In this document: piece after piece, positions 42,317-50,911 of the stretch | Layout of the letters: the number at the start of each line of letters is the position of its first letter | Position numbering within the stretch: position 1 is the first letter of the stretch | Assembly: GCF_900101525.1 (NCBI RefSeq) | Contig: NZ_FMZD01000006.1 | Span: forward strand, 62,001 to 126,000 | Length of the DNA: 64,000 nt | From: Marinilactibacillus psychrotolerans | Lineage (GTDB): Bacteria > Bacillota > Bacilli > Lactobacillales > Carnobacteriaceae_A | Reading direction: 5' to 3' | Notes under the pieces: model-generated | Database searches by the model: none | Told to the model about the DNA's origin: nothing | Seen by the model: only the letters and a program-made list of their open reading frames with translations | Made by a program: the position numbers and the translations under genes

Positions 42317-43183
42317 ATGTACACAACTTTAAAAGAGGTAACTCAAACAGCAGAAAACTTAAATATGACAATAGGTGCTTTCAATGCCCACAACTTAGAA
42401 ATGCTACCTGAAATGATCCGTGCTGCAAAAGAAATGGGCAGTCCAATTATTATCCAAACATCTGTTGATACAGCAAAATATATCGGATTCAGAGTTATGG
42501 TAGCGGTAGCGAGACAATTGGCAGAAGATGAAATGGTGGATGTAGCCTTACACTTAGACCACGCCAAGAACTTTGATGATATTAAAGAAGCTATTGATAG
42601 TGGATATACATCAGTTATGTATGATGGTTCTCAACTGCCCTTTAAAGAAAACATTGCTAAAACAAGAGCGGTTGTACAATACGCTCACAAGATTGGGGCA
42701 TCAGTTGAAGGAGAGCTTGGAACAATCGGTGGAACAGAAGAAGGAATTCATGTAGATGAAATTGATAAAATCTATACTAGTCCAGATGATGTATTAGAGT
42801 TTGTTGAAGAAACGGGGGTAGATGCGCTAGCAATTGCTATAGGAACAAATCATGGACAGTTTAAATCAAAAACAGAAGTTAATATTCCGCTGTTAAAAGA
42901 AATTCACAAAGTGACTGATATTCCTTTAGTCATTCATGGAGGAACGGGTGTCAAGGAAGAGGATTATCCCGAGTTAATCAACAATGGTATTCGTAAATTT
43001 AATGTAGGTACTGAATTATTGGTAAATTGGACTAAAGAAGCGAAAGAATGTTTTGCGGAGACACCTGTTAATAAATCTTTACGCCACAACGTTATTCCGG
43101 CTAATCTAGCTGTAAAAGAAATCATAAAACATAAGATTGGATTATTTATGAATGTAAATAGTCCACTTAAAGTAGCTCAGTAA
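42317..43183 (+). CDS. Class II ketose-bisphosphate aldolase
   Basis: A 288-aa zinc-dependent aldolase of the fructose/tagatose-bisphosphate type (Fba/GatY/KbaY). Zinc ligands and active residues are visible: HLDHAK (Asp and His), VEGELGTIGGTEEG (Glu), AIGTNHGQFK (His), LVIHGGTG (His). It would split the phosphorylated ketose derived from the imported sugar into DHAP and an aldehyde. The kinase downstream starts 1 nt after its stop. Fructose versus tagatose versus another sugar is undecided. Confidence 0.93.
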   Translation: MYTTLKEVTQTAENLNMTIGAFNAHNLEMLPEMIRAAKEMGSPIIIQTSVDTAKYIGFRVMVAVARQLAEDEMVDVALHLDHAKNFDDIKEAIDSGYTSVMYDGSQLPFKENIAKTRAVVQYAHKIGASVEGELGTIGGTEEGIHVDEIDKIYTSPDDVLEFVEETGVDALAIAIGTNHGQFKSKTEVNIPLLKEIHKVTDIPLVIHGGTGVKEEDYPELINNGIRKFNVGTELLVNWTKEAKECFAETPVNKSLRHNVIPANLAVKEIIKHKIGLFMNVNSPLKVAQ

Positions 43184-43184
43184 T

Positions 43185-43799
43185 ATGAAAAACTACTTGA
43201 TACTTTTAGCGGGCAGTCCAGCTACGGGAAAATCATATTTAGTCAACCAGCTAAAAGACATCTTTCCAGATATGTTTGTAATTACGCCAGATGAAGGAAA
43301 GGAAATACTAGCAGATTCTGTGGGATTTAATACTCTAGAAGAAAAAGTAGAGTTAGAAAATCAGGTCTGGAGTTTTTACTATAGTGTGCTTGATTTATAT
43401 ATGGAAGTCGGAAAGCGAGTGATACTTTCAGAGTATCCATTTAGTTATAAGCAAAAGGGAAGATTAAAAAGGTTGGCAGATCAATATGATTATGAAGTGA
43501 TTACAATTAGATTAGTTGCAGACTTTGAAACTTTGTGGGAGAGAAGAAGAAAAAGAGATATTGAGCCGTCAAGGCACTTAAGTCATATACAGACCCATTA
43601 TCATTATGGGGATAAATTGGAAGATAGGACAAAAGCGGATAATTTAGTTACAAAACAGGAATTCAAAAATATAATATCAAAAAGAGGATATAATAATTTT
43701 CAAATTGGAGAACTTTATGAAATAGATGTATCGGATTTTTCAAAAGTAAATTATACTAACTTGAAAAAAATATTAAGTAGAAAAATAAATAACACTTAG
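43185..43799 (+). CDS. P-loop kinase in PTS operon (putative sugar or sugar-phosphate kinase)
   Basis: A 204-aa P-loop protein with Walker A GSPATGKSY, a TPDEGKEIL segment, SEYPFSYKQKGRL and a basic lid WERRRKRDIEPSRHLSH. It resembles zeta-toxin/chloramphenicol-phosphotransferase-type kinases. Coming 1 nt after the aldolase stop, it is the natural candidate to add the second phosphate that a class II aldolase substrate needs, but this is only contextual. A strong terminator follows and ends the operon. Confidence 0.78.
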   Translation: MKNYLILLAGSPATGKSYLVNQLKDIFPDMFVITPDEGKEILADSVGFNTLEEKVELENQVWSFYYSVLDLYMEVGKRVILSEYPFSYKQKGRLKRLADQYDYEVITIRLVADFETLWERRRKRDIEPSRHLSHIQTHYHYGDKLEDRTKADNLVTKQEFKNIISKRGYNNFQIGELYEIDVSDFSKVNYTNLKKILSRKINNT

Positions 43800-43806
43800 T
43801 AGTTAG

Positions 43807-43846
43807 AAATTGATTTCTTCTAAATATAGAAGAAATCAATTTTTTG
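43807..43846 (+). terminator. Terminator ending the PTS operon
   Basis: AAATTGATTTCTTCTA pairs with TAGAAGAAATCAATTT with a short loop and a T run. Confidence 0.92.
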
Positions 43847-43916
43847 TTTTAATTTATATAGTTTTAAAGTAAAATTGATAAAAGAGATTGTTTCAGAATT
43901 TATAGGGGGATTATAA

Positions 43917-44609
43917 ATGAAGAAAATCGGTTTAATTGGGGGAATGAGTTGGGAATCTTCAACAGAATACTACCGATTAATCAATAAAAAGGTGAAAGCA
44001 GAATTGGGAGGACTTCATTCAGCAGAATGCATTATGTATAGTGTGGATTTTGAAGAAATAGAACATTATCAGAAAGCTGGAGAATGGAATAAGGCGGGTA
44101 GTCGTTTAGCTGAAGCAGCTAGTTCTTTAGAAAGAGCTGGAGCTGATTTCATTGTCCTTTGTACAAATACAATGCATAAAGTGATAGAATTAATAGAAGC
44201 AGAAGTAAATATACCTATTTTACATATTGCGGAGGCTACAGCAACTGAATTGAAAAAATTTAACATAAGAAAAGTTGGGTTGCTTGGAACAAGTTATACA
44301 ATGGAACAAGATTTTTATATTTCCAAAATAGAAGAAAGTGAGATTCAAGTTGTTACGCCTTCTCAAAGTAAACGAAATAAAATCAACGAGATCATATTTA
44401 ATGAATGATGTTTTGGTGAGATCAGAGTATAAGCACGTGAATACTTTAAAAAAGCAATAGAAGAATTAGCTGAAAATGGGGCGGAAGGTATTATATTAGG
44501 ATGTATAGAGATCGGACTATTAATTAAACAAAAAGATTGTATGCTTCCAATCTTTGATACGACAATTATCCATGCAACAGAGTCAGTCAACTGGGCATTG
44601 AAAAAGTAA
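43917..44609 (+). pseudogene. Aspartate/glutamate racemase family, two in-frame stops
   Basis: One 231-codon reading of a RacD-type amino acid racemase. The N-terminal part is well conserved (GLIGGMSWESSTEYYRLINK; first catalytic Cys C82 in VLCTNTMHK). A TGA stands at 44406-44408 and a TAA nine codons later, after which the same frame continues REYFKKAIEELAENGAEGII, LGCIEIG (second Cys; relatives have GCTE) and HATESVNWALKK, ending at 44609. No frameshift is needed. The enzyme would lose its second catalytic Cys, so it should be inactive. Confidence 0.88.
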
Positions 44610-44622
44610 AGAAGGTAAAGAG

Positions 44623-45516
44623 ATGTTAGATAAAAGGATTTTGTATTTTTTAGCGGTAGTAGAAGAGGGATCTTTTTCAGCAGCAGGGAAAGCTCATTAT
44701 ATTACTCAATCAGCTATTAGTCAGCAAGTAGCTTCTTTAGAAAATGACTTGAATATTCCTTTATTTGATCGTACGTTTTATAAACCAAGGTTAACAAAAG
44801 CAGGAGCAAAATATTATACATTCTGCAAAGATATTCTCTATAAAGAAGTTGACGTATTAAATGAGATGTACAAACTTGCAAATACAGAAGAAGAAATACT
44901 GCATATCGGAATTACTGGGCCCTTAGAGTCAAAACATCTACCTAATATTATTGTTCGCTATGAAAAGTTATATCCAGATAAAGTAATCAAGGTAACAAAA
45001 TGTACTTTTTTATCAGGAGTTGATCAACTCTTAAGTGGGGAATTAGATGTAGCTTTTGGCATATCAAATGATCTTTCTTATCATACCACTATAGCTGTAA
45101 CAGAATTAATCAAACATAAAATTTGTGTGATATGTTCACCGGAACATCCATTAGCTAAACACCGAAGTATTGATTCAAAAGAATTGAAAAATGTTCCAGT
45201 GGTTTCATTGTCAAAAGAATCAGGACCCAATTTCTATGCAGATTTTATGCGGTCATTTAGAGAAGATGGCTTTACGCCTAACATTGTGAAATATGCAGAC
45301 AACTTGGAAGAGCTTATTTTGGATGTTAGATTGAACCGAGGAATTGCATGGACTAGCAAAGAAGTCATTAACGAGACAGACAAAGTTCATATTTTAGATA
45401 TTAATGATTCGCACCATGGAGCGACTTTTGCAGTAGGAAGAAGAAAAAGAAATCTTCGAGAAGATGTAAAAGTATTTATAGATTTATGTTCAGACTATTT
45501 CAGTACAGTATCTTAA
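44623..45516 (+). CDS. LysR family transcriptional regulator
   Basis: A 297-aa regulator with an N-terminal winged HTH (YFLAVVEEGSFSAAGKAHYI, then TQSAISQQVASLEN) and a C-terminal periplasmic-binding-like effector domain (from about 90). It follows the racemase pseudogene by 13 bp, so they probably form a transcript. It may regulate an amino acid or organic acid pathway; with the racemase dead, its target may be elsewhere. Confidence 0.93.
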   Translation: MLDKRILYFLAVVEEGSFSAAGKAHYITQSAISQQVASLENDLNIPLFDRTFYKPRLTKAGAKYYTFCKDILYKEVDVLNEMYKLANTEEEILHIGITGPLESKHLPNIIVRYEKLYPDKVIKVTKCTFLSGVDQLLSGELDVAFGISNDLSYHTTIAVTELIKHKICVICSPEHPLAKHRSIDSKELKNVPVVSLSKESGPNFYADFMRSFREDGFTPNIVKYADNLEELILDVRLNRGIAWTSKEVINETDKVHILDINDSHHGATFAVGRRKRNLREDVKVFIDLCSDYFSTVS

Positions 45517-45637
45517 TAAGTTCTACTAATCATGCTTATTAGAATATGGTACCTTTGATTCTTCAGATAGAGTGTTATACTAAATTTGCATCATTGATAA
45601 AAGTATCACAATCTTATAGTTAAAGGAGTCGCTTCAC

Positions 45638-46579
45638 ATGACAAAGTATATTGTAACAGGGGTAGACGGAAACTTTGGGGGTTATGTTGCGCGAAATATA
45701 ACTAAATTGACAGATAAAGAGAATTTGATTTTTACTTGTCCTTTTGAAGAAGGTTTAAAGGGATTTAAGGATGAAGGATTTGATGCGCGTGTTGCAAACT
45801 TTAATCACCCAGACACATTAGAAGAAGCTTTCAAAGGTGGAGATGCATTACTGATCATCTCAGCTCCTTTTGTGGGAGAAAAGAGACAACGTGCTCATAA
45901 AAATGCTGTAGATGCTGCGAAAAAAGCCGGGGTAAGTAGAATTCTGTATACTTCATTAGTAAATGCTCAAGATCCGGAAAATCCAAGTGTTGAAAAAATT
46001 GATCATGCATTTACCGAACAATATATTGAACAATCTGGATTAGATTATGTATTCTTGAGAAACTCTCAATATGCAGAAGCAATGATTACAATTTATTTGA
46101 ACTCAGCTGATTCAGATGGCGTACTTGCTAATAATGCAGGTGATGGGAAAATGCCATTTATTTCACGCAAAGACTGTGCTAAAGCAGCGATGTATGCACT
46201 AGTAAATGATGATTTAAAAAATGAAATCGTAAATGTAAATGGTGCTGAATCACTAACGATGAGTGAATTTGTGGCAATTGGTAATGAAGAAACTGGACAT
46301 AATGTTACTTACAAAGCGACTACAGATGAAGAAAACTACGCTGTTTTTGATGCATTAGGCGTTCCTCGTACTACCGATGGTGAATTTCAAAAAGATTCTC
46401 CAGCTCCTTACTCAAGTGATGGTATGGTAACGTTTGGACAAGCAATTCGTGAAGGAAAACTATCTACTTTCACAAATGATTTTGAAAAATTAGTCGGGGA
46501 AAAACCAAGAACTGTAGCGTATATGTTTGCACATTCAGATGACTATCAAGTAGGACAAAGAAATTCAACGGATGACTAA
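45638..46579 (+). CDS. NmrA-like NAD(P)-dependent epimerase/quinone reductase
   Basis: A 313-aa Rossmann-fold protein. The nucleotide motif is YIVTGVDGNFGGYVARNI; further features are RILYTSLVNAQDPENPS and YVFLRNSQYAEAM, as in NmrA/QorB-type NAD(P)H:quinone reductases. AAAGGAG precedes the ATG. It is monocistronic, followed by a terminator. The exact substrate is unknown. Confidence 0.85.
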   Translation: MTKYIVTGVDGNFGGYVARNITKLTDKENLIFTCPFEEGLKGFKDEGFDARVANFNHPDTLEEAFKGGDALLIISAPFVGEKRQRAHKNAVDAAKKAGVSRILYTSLVNAQDPENPSVEKIDHAFTEQYIEQSGLDYVFLRNSQYAEAMITIYLNSADSDGVLANNAGDGKMPFISRKDCAKAAMYALVNDDLKNEIVNVNGAESLTMSEFVAIGNEETGHNVTYKATTDEENYAVFDALGVPRTTDGEFQKDSPAPYSSDGMVTFGQAIREGKLSTFTNDFEKLVGEKPRTVAYMFAHSDDYQVGQRNSTDD

Positions 46580-46610
46580 TAATTGGGGCAGTTATTAAAT
46601 AAATAATCAA

Positions 46611-46647
46611 GAAAGAAGACTTATGAGAGGCTAAGTCTTCTTTTTTT
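46611..46647. terminator. Bidirectional terminator
   Basis: GAAAGAAGACTTA pairs with TAAGTCTTCTTT across an 8-nt loop. It lies between the NmrA-like gene and the convergent GNAT gene. Confidence 0.9.
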
Positions 46648-46661
46648 GTAAGCACTATTGG

Positions 46662-47111
46662 TTAAAGAAACTTAATGAACCTTTTTTGATATTTGTTTGA
46701 TTCGTATCCAATATGTTCATAAAAATTATGTGCCTCAGTTCTTGTTTCACCTGAATTCAGTCTAACCCCGTTTAGTTTTCTACGTTGGGCTTCTTTTTCT
46801 AAAGCAAACATCAGTATTTTACCGATTCCTTTTTTATGATGAGATTGGTCTACTGCTAGTGCCATTACGTTGAACATGGGTTCAGCGTAAAGTGATTCAT
46901 AGACCTCTGCATGTACATATCCAGTGAGTTCTTGAGTCTCTTCATCCTCGTGGACTAAAAAATAGTGATGAGCAGTATCAGCTGCTAAAGTTTTGATCTG
47001 TTGACTGACTAGACTAGATGTGACATCATAACCCAATTCTTTTTTGTTGATCCGCCTGATTTTTTCTGTGTCTGAAATCCTGATTTCTCTTAACATATAC
47101 CCATCTCCCAT
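46662..47111 (-). CDS. GNAT family N-acetyltransferase
   Basis: A 149-aa acetyltransferase. The acetyl-CoA site is seen in VMALAVDQSHHKKGIGKILM (Q/R-x-x-G-x-G/A pattern as HKKGIGK) and a C-terminal NGVRLNSGETRTEAHNFYEH with IGYESN. Two starts are possible: ATG 47111 (AAGGTG upstream) or the ATG five codons on (GGGAGATGGG upstream), which gives the more usual MLREIRISD. The acceptor is unknown. Confidence 0.88.
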   Translation of the reverse strand: MGDGYMLREIRISDTEKIRRINKKELGYDVTSSLVSQQIKTLAADTAHHYFLVHEDEETQELTGYVHAEVYESLYAEPMFNVMALAVDQSHHKKGIGKILMFALEKEAQRRKLNGVRLNSGETRTEAHNFYEHIGYESNKYQKRFIKFL

Positions 47112-47342
47112 ACATATACACCTTAAATTAGTTTAACAGAGAGCAAAATTAAAATATAGATTTGATCAATTCCACTTTTATTATAAAACTAAACAGTGTA
47201 TTTTATAAGGAGTAAAGAGTATAAAAATTGACTACTCCAAATAATACAAGTACTCTTTAAATAGATGAATGAATGGATTTTAGACAGAATAAAGCATCAA
47301 AACAACATATTATAATAATAAATATAAAGGAGTTTGGCCGCA

Positions 47343-48326
47343 GTGCGTGTATGGACAATAAAAGAACCGGGTTCAAGAGAGCAGTTAACATTAGAAAATA
47401 GAGATAGACCAGAACCAAAAGATGGAGAAATCTTAATACAAATAAAAGCGGCGAGTATTAACAGGACAGATACTATGACAAGACAAAACCAGTCTCTTCC
47501 TAAGCCGTACCCGATCCTTGGAGTAGAAGTTAGTGGCGTTGTCATCGAAAATCAATCATCTGACTCACGACTTGATCCGGGAACGAAAGTTGCTGGATTG
47601 GTCAATCATGGTGGGTATGCTGAATACGTCACAATGCCTGCAGATCGTGCAATTATATTTCATGACTCATTGTCGATGGAAGAAGCGGTAGCTATTCCTG
47701 AAGTTTTTTTGACTGCTTATCAGACGCTATATTGGTTGGGAGAATTGAAACCTAAACAAAAAGTGCTTATTCATGCCGGAGGTAGTGGGGTAGGCACAGC
47801 AGCTATCCAACTGGCACGACACTTAAGTGAGGCTTGTATATTTACTACGGCAGGTCAAGATCATAAATTGTCTGTAGCTAAAGAACTAGGAGCAGATCAT
47901 GTCATTAACTACAAAGAAGAATCATTTGATAAAATAGTAAGCAATCTCACTGATAATAAGGGAGTAGATGTTATTTTAGATTTCGTAGGTGCTTCTTATT
48001 GGGATAAGAATTTATCTAGTTGTGCGTTAGATGCTAGATGGGTACTTATTGGAGCATTAGGTGGAACAACTGTAGAACAAGTTTCTCTCATGCAATTAAT
48101 GCAGAAACGTATTTCCTTGAAAGGCACATTGCTGACTCCGCGAAGTGACGATTATAAAGCAGAATTGACTAAAGAATTTGTAGAAAAAGCAATGCCTTTG
48201 ATTGAAGCGGGGACAATAAAACCGATTATTCATTCTGTATTACCATTTGAGGAAGCAAAAGAAGCGCATCGTCAAATGGAAGATAATGAAAATACGGGGA
48301 AAATTATTCTTAGAGTATCAGAATAA
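47343..48326 (+). CDS. Zinc-independent quinone oxidoreductase-like MDR (PIG3 type)
   Basis: A 327-aa medium-chain reductase. It begins MRVWTIKEPGSREQLTLENR, with AASINRTDTMTRQ, the nucleotide motif VLIHAGGSGVGTAAIQLA, GADHVINYKEE and the C-terminal ENTGKIILRVSE. Zinc ligands of alcohol dehydrogenases are absent. It should reduce quinones or enones with NADPH. I start at GTG 47343, 10 nt after AAAGGAG; the TTG at 47334 sits almost on the ribosome site. Confidence 0.88.
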   Translation: MRVWTIKEPGSREQLTLENRDRPEPKDGEILIQIKAASINRTDTMTRQNQSLPKPYPILGVEVSGVVIENQSSDSRLDPGTKVAGLVNHGGYAEYVTMPADRAIIFHDSLSMEEAVAIPEVFLTAYQTLYWLGELKPKQKVLIHAGGSGVGTAAIQLARHLSEACIFTTAGQDHKLSVAKELGADHVINYKEESFDKIVSNLTDNKGVDVILDFVGASYWDKNLSSCALDARWVLIGALGGTTVEQVSLMQLMQKRISLKGTLLTPRSDDYKAELTKEFVEKAMPLIEAGTIKPIIHSVLPFEEAKEAHRQMEDNENTGKIILRVSE

Positions 48327-48816
48327 AATAAGCTTACCTTTGAAGACGTATAAGGCAAAAAAGTATTTGATTAATTAACAATTCAAGAGAACGGGTTTAA
48401 GAGAGAATATAATTAAAATAAAGGCTTATTAGAAAAAAATCTAGTTGTATAAATATTGATAAAAAAACCAATTCTCCTAATTTTAGGAGGATTGGTTTTT
48501 TTGAGAATGAAGTAAGCGTTTGAGAGGTTAACAAGGTAAGTATATTCGTGAGTTTAAATAATTATAAAATAATAATTTAGAATAATACTTTGTGCTTCGA
48601 GATATACTACGATATAAGCAAGTTTAAAAATTATAAAAAGCCTATATATCAGCTTTTTTTTGATACTGAAAACAGATTATGTTAACATAAAATGCAGAGT
48701 CTGTTATTGAAGCCTTTGAAATGATTATGACGAATAAGATTTTAAAAGTGAAAATCTGCCTATGTTCATAGGGTTTGAAAGCTTTGAGATAGACTAGAAT
48801 CTGGAGGAGGAAAAGA
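48327..48816. other. Intergenic region with two terminator-like hairpins
   Basis: 490 bp without a supported gene. A strong hairpin lies at 48461-48502 and a weaker one at 48635-48661. After these, a stretch from about 48692 to 48770 could encode a helical scrap (NAESVIEAFEMIMTNKILK) without start or ribosome site. It may be a relic of a deleted gene. Confidence 0.5.
48461..48502. terminator. Terminator upstream of OpuAC genes
   Basis: AAAAAACCAATTCTCCTAA pairs with TTAGGAGGATTGGTTTTTT with a short loop. Confidence 0.88.
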
Positions 48817-49716
48817 ATGTTTTATCATAAAGCTATTAGAATTATACCGGTTATATCAGGAGCTTTGTTAATTGCCGGGTGTAATAGTGATGGCGAAGCA
48901 GAAGATGTTGCACAAGCTGGTTTAGGAGAACAACTGGATTATACCATCACTGGTACAGAACCAGGAGCAGGATTAACTCAAATGGCTAAAGATACTATAG
49001 GAACCTATGAAAATTTAAAAGGCTGGGAGTTACAAGAAAGCTCTGCAGCTGGAATGCTGACTGAATTAGATCAGGCCATTCAAAATGAAGAACCGATTAT
49101 TATAACCGCCTGGGCGCCTCACTGGAAATTCGAAGAATATGATATAAAATTTTTAGATGATCCGGAACTCACATTTGGAGAAACAGAAAATATTCATACA
49201 ATCACTAGATTAGATTTTGAAGAAGAATATCCATCTGCATATACTATCGTTGACCGGTTCAATTGGACTGTAGAAGATATGCAAGGTGTCATGTTAGAGG
49301 CTCGTGATATTCCTTTTGAAGAAGCTGCTGAAAATTGGGTAAATGAGAATCAGGATAGAGTCAATGAATGGACGGCTGGAGTAGATAGTGGAAATGGAGA
49401 AACAATTGATTTAGTTTCTACCCCATGGGATACAGAACGTTCTTCAGCGAATGTCATGAAATACGTACTTGATGAACAAGGGTTTAATACAGTCATTACA
49501 AGTGTAGATCCAGCCGTAATGTTTCAAGCAATAGCGACTGGAGAAGGTGATGTCAGCTTAGCACCATGGCTGCCAGGTTCTCACGGCTCATTCTATGAAG
49601 AATACGAAGAAGATCTTGTTGACCTAGGAATCAACTTAAAAGGTTCACGAAGCGGAATAGCAGTGCCAAGTTATATGGATATTGATTCTATAGACGAAAT
49701 ACCTGCAAGAGAATAA
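48817..49716 (+). CDS. Glycine betaine-type ABC binding lipoprotein (OpuAC-like), copy 1
   Basis: A 299-aa binding lipoprotein. The signal is IIPVISGALLIAGC (lipobox LIAG-C22). Domain order is that of B. subtilis OpuAC: YTITGTEPGAGLTQ, then the first Trp in TAWAPHWKF, HTITRLDF, then WDTERSSANV (second Trp), and LAPWLPGSHGSFYEEYEEDL (third Trp). The three Trp residues that cage trimethylammonium ligands are present. It probably binds glycine betaine, proline betaine or a related osmolyte. No opuA ATPase/permease gene lies nearby. GGAGGAGG precedes the ATG. Confidence 0.92.
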   Translation: MFYHKAIRIIPVISGALLIAGCNSDGEAEDVAQAGLGEQLDYTITGTEPGAGLTQMAKDTIGTYENLKGWELQESSAAGMLTELDQAIQNEEPIIITAWAPHWKFEEYDIKFLDDPELTFGETENIHTITRLDFEEEYPSAYTIVDRFNWTVEDMQGVMLEARDIPFEEAAENWVNENQDRVNEWTAGVDSGNGETIDLVSTPWDTERSSANVMKYVLDEQGFNTVITSVDPAVMFQAIATGEGDVSLAPWLPGSHGSFYEEYEEDLVDLGINLKGSRSGIAVPSYMDIDSIDEIPARE

Positions 49717-49820
49717 AATTATTTCATTGGTAAAATTAAAATAGATAAAGTAAAAAGGAACCAGAATATCAGTATGAGCACTGATCACAAAAAACGTACG
49801 GAAAAAATAGGAGGAAAATA

Positions 49821-50708
49821 ATGAATATCAAAACAAGCGGACTAATTGCAGTTGGAACAGTAGCAATGATTCTTTCTGGATGCAGCGATAACGAAACGAC
49901 TGAAGACGCTAATCTAGGTGAACAATTAGAGTATACGATAACAGGGATTGAACCAGGAGCAGGAATTACTGGACAAGCAAGAGAAATGCTGAACACTTAC
50001 GATAATCTGGAAGGTTGGGAATTACAAGAGAGCTCGACAGGAGGAATGATGACTGAATTAGATCAGGCCATTCAAAATGAAGAGCCAATTGTAGTAACTG
50101 GATGGACTCCTCATTGGATGTTTGAAAGATATGATCTGAAAATGCTAGAAGATCCTGAACTTGCCTTCGGTGAAGGAGATGACATCCACACGATAGCACG
50201 TGAAGGCTTAGAAGAAGATATGCCAGAAGCATACGCCATTCTGGACGCTTTTGAATGGTCAGTTGAGGAGATGCAGGTAGTTATTGATGAAGGTCAAGAT
50301 ATTGAAATGGAAGAAGCCGCAGCAGACTGGGTAGAAGAAAATCAAGACCAAGTTGACGGATGGCTTGAAGGGGTAGATCCTGTAGATGGACAACCTATCG
50401 ATATCATTTCTGTACCTTGGGATTCAGAACGTGCATCTTCTAATGTAATACGTTTAGCGTTAGAGCAACACGGATTTGATGTAACTGTAACGAATGTAGA
50501 TCCTTCTATTCTGTTTCAGGCAGTTGGAAATGGAGAAGCAGATGCGAGTGTAGCCCCATGGTTGCCTAACACTCATGGCGCTTTTATGGATGAGTATGGT
50601 GAAAGTATTGTGGACTTAGGTCCTAATGCTGAAGGGACAATGAATGCGCTGGTTGTACCGACTTATATGGAGATTGATTCCATAGAAGACTTACCAGCAT
50701 CTGAATAG
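49821..50708 (+). CDS. Glycine betaine-type ABC binding lipoprotein (OpuAC-like), copy 2
   Basis: A 295-aa paralogue of the preceding gene, with lipobox MILSG-C21 and the same motifs: ITGIEPGAGITGQ, TGWTPHWMF, HTIAREGL, PWDSERASSNV and APWLPNTHGAFMDEYGE. All three Trp residues are present. It is closer to B. subtilis OpuAC than copy 1 (GWTPHWMF is identical). The genes are 104 bp apart with separate good ribosome sites (AGGAGG). Transporter subunits must be encoded elsewhere. Confidence 0.92.
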   Translation: MNIKTSGLIAVGTVAMILSGCSDNETTEDANLGEQLEYTITGIEPGAGITGQAREMLNTYDNLEGWELQESSTGGMMTELDQAIQNEEPIVVTGWTPHWMFERYDLKMLEDPELAFGEGDDIHTIAREGLEEDMPEAYAILDAFEWSVEEMQVVIDEGQDIEMEEAAADWVEENQDQVDGWLEGVDPVDGQPIDIISVPWDSERASSNVIRLALEQHGFDVTVTNVDPSILFQAVGNGEADASVAPWLPNTHGAFMDEYGESIVDLGPNAEGTMNALVVPTYMEIDSIEDLPASE

Positions 50709-50911
50709 GCTAATTTTTTATCAAGATATAATTTAATACGAATATAAACTAAACAGTGGGTATGTGATTTCTGATAAATGGGAATTTACTACTCACTGTT
50801 TTTCGATAGTACGATTAAGAATGTTGAAATAATTGTCATGAATTAATAGTAATAATTTTGAATAGTTATGCTATAGTTAAATAAATAACAATTGTTTAGA
50901 GGGTAGAATAT

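Noticed and set aside
47213-47259. TAAAGAGTA/TACTCTTTA inverted repeat upstream of the quinone reductase
   Set aside because: Nine base pairs with a 29-nt loop in AT-rich DNA is weak; it might be an operator but nothing else supports it.
48692-48770. Possible coding scrap NAESVIEAFEMIMTNKILK before the OpuAC genes
   Set aside because: No start codon context, too short to assign, and interrupted by a stop; noted only in the intergenic entry.
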